Below, piece by piece: positions 13,641 to 15,817 of a stretch of DNA of 15,817 bases (position 1 is the first letter of the stretch; each line of letters opens with the position of its first letter). The stretch covers positions 1-15,817 of the forward strand of contig DATBLL010000085.1 of NCBI GenBank assembly GCA_036555425.1. Direction: 5' to 3'. The translations under genes were made by a program, and so were the position numbers. Origin of the DNA: SBBV01 sp036555425 (GTDB lineage Bacteria; Pseudomonadota; Alphaproteobacteria; Bin65). A model generated the notes under the pieces. The model was not told the DNA's origin. It did no database searches and saw only the letters and a program-made list of their open reading frames with translations.

Positions 13641-14471
13641 TTAGGAGACAGTTTCCGCGCGGCTCGCGGTGCGGCGCGCGCCGGGCGGCGGCGGCGTCTC
13701 GGGCGGCCCGGCGAAGCACTGCGCGTTCGCCATCCACGCCGATGCCGACGCGCCGACACAGCGCAGGCGCGTGTCGGCCAGATTGCGCACCTGCGTCACC
13801 ACTTGGCAGAACTCCTCCGCGGCCCCCGCGACCAAGTCGGTCTCGCTCGGCTCGTTCCAGGTCCAGATGGCACCCGACGGCGCCGTGAGCCGCACATGCG
13901 GCCTCGGTTGCGGCGGCCGCTGCCCGCGCACGCGGAACGACCAGTCGTAGGTGTTCACGCCCAGCACCGCGATGTTGCGGATGCGGTCGGTGTTGCGGCG
14001 GACGACGCCCAGGAGATCGTAGACGGCCTGGCCGTGCGCCCAGGTTTCCATGAGCCGCGCCGTGATCGCCGAGCGCACGCTCATGTCGGGCCCGACCCAT
14101 TTGACGCGCCGCGACGGATCGGCGGCGGCGAAGCGCGCGGCCATCTCGCCGGCAAAGCGATACCACGCCGACACCAGCGCCCGGCCGCGGAGGCCCGCGA
14201 GCCAGCGCCTCTCGAATTGGCGCAGCGTGCCGCCGCCGCCGCCCAAGAACGCCATCACGTCTGCGCCGGTCTTCTCGAACGCGGTGGGATCGGCGAGCGA
14301 AAGATCGGCCGCCTGGTTCCAGAAATGGAGATGGCCGATCACGTCGTCGATCGTCCACGCCTTGAACGCGGTCGGCCGCGCCAGCGCCGCATCGTCGAGC
14401 GGCGCGATCAGCGCATGCAGCGCTTCGGTTTCGTCCTTGAAGTCCAAGGGTTGCTGGAACACCGGCGCCAT
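13641..14471 (-). CDS. TIGR03084/maleylpyruvate-isomerase-like DinB-fold protein
   Basis: A 276-residue protein resembling the TIGR03084 group of the DinB/mycothiol-dependent-enzyme (MDMPI) fold. The N-terminal helical bundle has WTIDDVIGHLHFWNQA (His47) and METWAHGQAVYD (His146), positions that usually bind a divalent metal, and the conserved LARPTAFKAWTI before the first His. A second domain follows (VLGVNTYDWSFRVRG, IWTWNEP). Some relatives in this fold use thiols such as mycothiol, but mycothiol is not expected in an alphaproteobacterium, so the substrate is open. ATG at 14471 is preferred because GGAGG lies just upstream, although only 3-4 nt away; ATG at 14483 adds four residues with no ribosome site. 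It is convergent with the LysR gene, 79 bp apart. Confidence 0.82.
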   Translation of the reverse strand: MAPVFQQPLDFKDETEALHALIAPLDDAALARPTAFKAWTIDDVIGHLHFWNQAADLSLADPTAFEKTGADVMAFLGGGGGTLRQFERRWLAGLRGRALVSAWYRFAGEMAARFAAADPSRRVKWVGPDMSVRSAITARLMETWAHGQAVYDLLGVVRRNTDRIRNIAVLGVNTYDWSFRVRGQRPPQPRPHVRLTAPSGAIWTWNEPSETDLVAGAAEEFCQVVTQVRNLADTRLRCVGASASAWMANAQCFAGPPETPPPPGARRTASRAETVS

Positions 14472-14605
14472 TCGCCTCCACATCGGCCGCGGGGGCCGCA
14501 GTGTCGCGCCCGGCCGGCCCCATCGGATCGTTATCGGACGTTGGCATTCTCGTCTCGAACAGGCAACGCCCGGGCATGAGGAGCGGTCTCGTTCCCGCCG
14601 CGCCG

Positions 14606-14634
14606 TGGACGGCTGCGCGGGCAGTGGCTAGGCT
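14606..14634 (+). promoter_or_regulatory. Candidate sigma-70-type promoter of the secreted small protein at 14661
   Basis: TGGACG (-35, 14606-14611) and TAGGCT (-10, 14629-14634) are 17 bp apart. Each matches the housekeeping consensus at four of six positions. The -10 ends 26 nt before the ATG, leaving room for the GAGGAGGG ribosome site. Confidence 0.4.
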
Positions 14635-14660
14635 CTCGCGATCAGAAGAGGAGGGAGCCG

Positions 14661-15137
14661 ATGATCGGTGTTGCGACGCGCGTTTCGCTCGCCGTCGCCT
14701 GTATCCTGGGCTTGAGCGCCCTGGCAGCCGGCGCCCGCGCCGACTGGGAATACACGCGCTGGGGCATGACGCCGGAGCAGGTCGTCGCCGCCTCGCGCGG
14801 CGTCGTGCGCCTCGGCGCGCCGCCCCAGGGCAAGACCTATGAGGGGCTCGAGGGCCGCGCGCTCGGCGCGCATCGAACCGACGGCGCCGCGTTCGACGCC
14901 TATTTCCATTTCGACCAGGCGGGCGAATTGGCGAAGGTGGCGCTCGAGCGCACGGGGGGAACCGCCTGCGCGGCCCTCCACGGCCGGCTCATGGCGCGAT
15001 TCGGCAAGCCGGAAAAATCCACGCGGACCAATTTCGCCACCATCGAGACTTGGCGCGACGCGCCGAGGGGAAATCTCGTGCGCTACGTCCTGGTCGGCGA
15101 GCTGCCCTGCACCATCACCTTCGATCGCCTGCGCTAG
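14661..15137 (+). CDS. Small secreted (periplasmic) protein, uncharacterised
   Basis: A 158-residue protein with a signal peptide (VSLAVACILGLSALAAG, likely cleavage after ARA at residue 27). The mature protein starts DWEYTRWGMTPEQVVAAS, a motif I associate with short alphaproteobacterial periplasmic proteins of unknown role. It has alternating strands (FDAYFHFDQ, KVALERTG, VRYVLVGELPCTITF) and two Cys that could form a disulfide. The ribosome site GAGGAGGG just upstream is strong and decides the start. Its TAG stop shares CTAG with the stop of the convergent small gene. No function is inferred. Confidence 0.82.
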   Translation: MIGVATRVSLAVACILGLSALAAGARADWEYTRWGMTPEQVVAASRGVVRLGAPPQGKTYEGLEGRALGAHRTDGAAFDAYFHFDQAGELAKVALERTGGTACAALHGRLMARFGKPEKSTRTNFATIETWRDAPRGNLVRYVLVGELPCTITFDRLR

Positions 15138-15358
15138 CGCCGGCGGCGCCGCGCCGGTGACGGCGCCTCCGGGCCGGGCTCGATCGCCTGCAGCGCCTCG
15201 ATCGCGCGCTTGATTGCGAGCCACGCGGCCGTTCCCTCGGGGTCGCCGAGGCGCCGGCGCTGATCGGCGCGTTTCGCCGCGACGCCGGCGGCCTCCATGC
15301 CGTGCCGGTCGATGGTGGCGCGGGCGATGGCCTGGATGAGGCGGTCCGGCACGGTCAT
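15134..15358 (-). CDS. Small uncharacterised cytoplasmic protein (74 aa)
   Basis: A 74-residue protein, mostly helical, with PDRLIQAIARATIDRHG, a middle KRADQRRRLGDPEGTAAW and a basic C-terminus (PSPARRRRR). This helix-loop-helix layout resembles short conserved hypothetical proteins I associate with alphaproteobacteria, but I cannot name a family. The ATG at 15358 has no clear ribosome site. Its stop overlaps the convergent gene's stop within a GCGCTAGCGC palindrome (15131-15140). A shadow frame cannot be excluded, although amino-acid use looks protein-like rather than Arg/Pro-dominated over most of its length. Confidence 0.55.
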   Translation of the reverse strand: MTVPDRLIQAIARATIDRHGMEAAGVAAKRADQRRRLGDPEGTAAWLAIKRAIEALQAIEPGPEAPSPARRRRR

Positions 15359-15386
15359 GCGCGATAAGCCGAACGGAGATTGCAGC

Positions 15387-15411
15387 CGCGCGACGCGGTC
15401 GCGCGACGCGG
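15387..15411. repeat. 12-bp tandem direct repeat in a divergent promoter gap
   Basis: CGCGCGACGCGG occurs at 15387-15398 and again at 15400-15411, a 13-bp period, in the 116-bp gap between the divergent small genes. Two half-sites on the same face, slightly more than one helical turn apart, could be a protein-binding site, or chance in GC-rich DNA. Confidence 0.4.
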
Positions 15412-15474
15412 AAATCGTTAGCGTGCCCTTAACTATGCCCGGCTAGCGTGCAGGCCAATGCCGGGAAAGTCCGC

Positions 15475-15786
15475 ATGATGCGCCAGCAATTCCAAGCCGT
15501 TCTCATCGCCGTGGCTCTCGCCGGCGGCGCTGGCCATGGCGCGCTCGCCGAGGAGGGCCTGCCGAAGCGCGGCACGACCTACACGACCGACGGCGAGGTG
15601 ACCCGCTACCGGCAGAGAGAGAACAGGTCTACGACCCAGATCTACATCCTGCGCGGCACCGAAGCCAAGCAGAGTGAAAAGGACGCCGGCATCGTGCTGG
15701 TGGCTCCCGATCCGCCGGCGAAAGAGAAGCCGAAGACGCGCAAGGTCCGTCGCGGCAAGCGGACCTACACCGTCCCCGTCGAGTGA
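15475..15786 (+). CDS. Small secreted basic protein, uncharacterised
   Basis: A 103-residue protein with a signal peptide (MRQQFQAVLIAVALAGG, likely cleavage after ALA at residue 25) and a short, highly charged mature part. It has TYTTDGEVTRYRQRENRS, IYILRG, and a Lys/Arg-rich C-terminal tail (KEKPKTRKVRRGKRTYTVPV). The ATG at 15475 was chosen because GGGAAAG lies 7 nt upstream and the signal peptide starts there; a GTG at 15448 in the same frame would add nine hydrophilic residues. I do not recognise a family. The basic tail suggests binding to an acidic partner such as envelope polysaccharide, which is speculation. Confidence 0.72.
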   Translation: MMRQQFQAVLIAVALAGGAGHGALAEEGLPKRGTTYTTDGEVTRYRQRENRSTTQIYILRGTEAKQSEKDAGIVLVAPDPPAKEKPKTRKVRRGKRTYTVPVE

Positions 15787-15817
15787 CGGCCGGATTTGGC
15801 GCGGGGCGCGGCCGGGC

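Overview
The window is GC-rich DNA with densely packed genes, and it reads like an alphaproteobacterial chromosome (Rhodospirillales/Hyphomicrobiales-like). The clues are the CobB type, the bdhA-patatin pair, several small secreted proteins of alphaproteobacterial style, and many C/G-rich palindromic intergenic repeats. The lineage is an inference from gene content and composition; no rRNA or tRNA is present to confirm it. I see no IS element, prophage, CRISPR array or conjugative gene, so this looks like ordinary chromosome.

Layout. At the left edge a truncated isochorismatase-family amidohydrolase runs off the window (minus strand). Across a repeat-filled gap lies a plus-strand pair: an uncharacterised RNase H-fold-like protein overlapping cobB (cobyrinic/hydrogenobyrinic acid a,c-diamide synthase). 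A palindromic repeat pair separates cobB from a convergent small DUF350 membrane protein. Next come a plus-strand GH3-family acyl-adenylating enzyme, hemmed in by repeats at both ends, a GT87-like membrane glycosyltransferase, and a secreted, probably outer-membrane beta-barrel protein. From about 8.05 to 11.6 kb the minus strand carries a type II NADH dehydrogenase and a two-gene unit, bdhA (3-hydroxybutyrate dehydrogenase) followed by a patatin-like lipase. Divergent from bdhA are two related LysR-type genes in tandem. The first lacks the DNA-binding domain entirely; the second is full length. The right end holds a TIGR03084/DinB-like protein (minus) and three small genes, two of them with signal peptides.

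How they fit together. The clearest functional unit is bdhA-patatin, plausibly linked to polyhydroxybutyrate or ketone-body use, with the divergent LysR pair as candidate regulators. cobB belongs to B12 synthesis; no other cob gene is visible, so its overlapping partner is the only local clue. The most distinctive structural feature is a dispersed repeat family arranged as inverted pairs of hairpins around about 70-130 bp cores. At DUF350 and GH3 these repeats supply the stop codon, and for GH3 also the last residues. The most interesting gene-level observation is the LysR effector domain without a helix-turn-helix beside its full-length paralogue.
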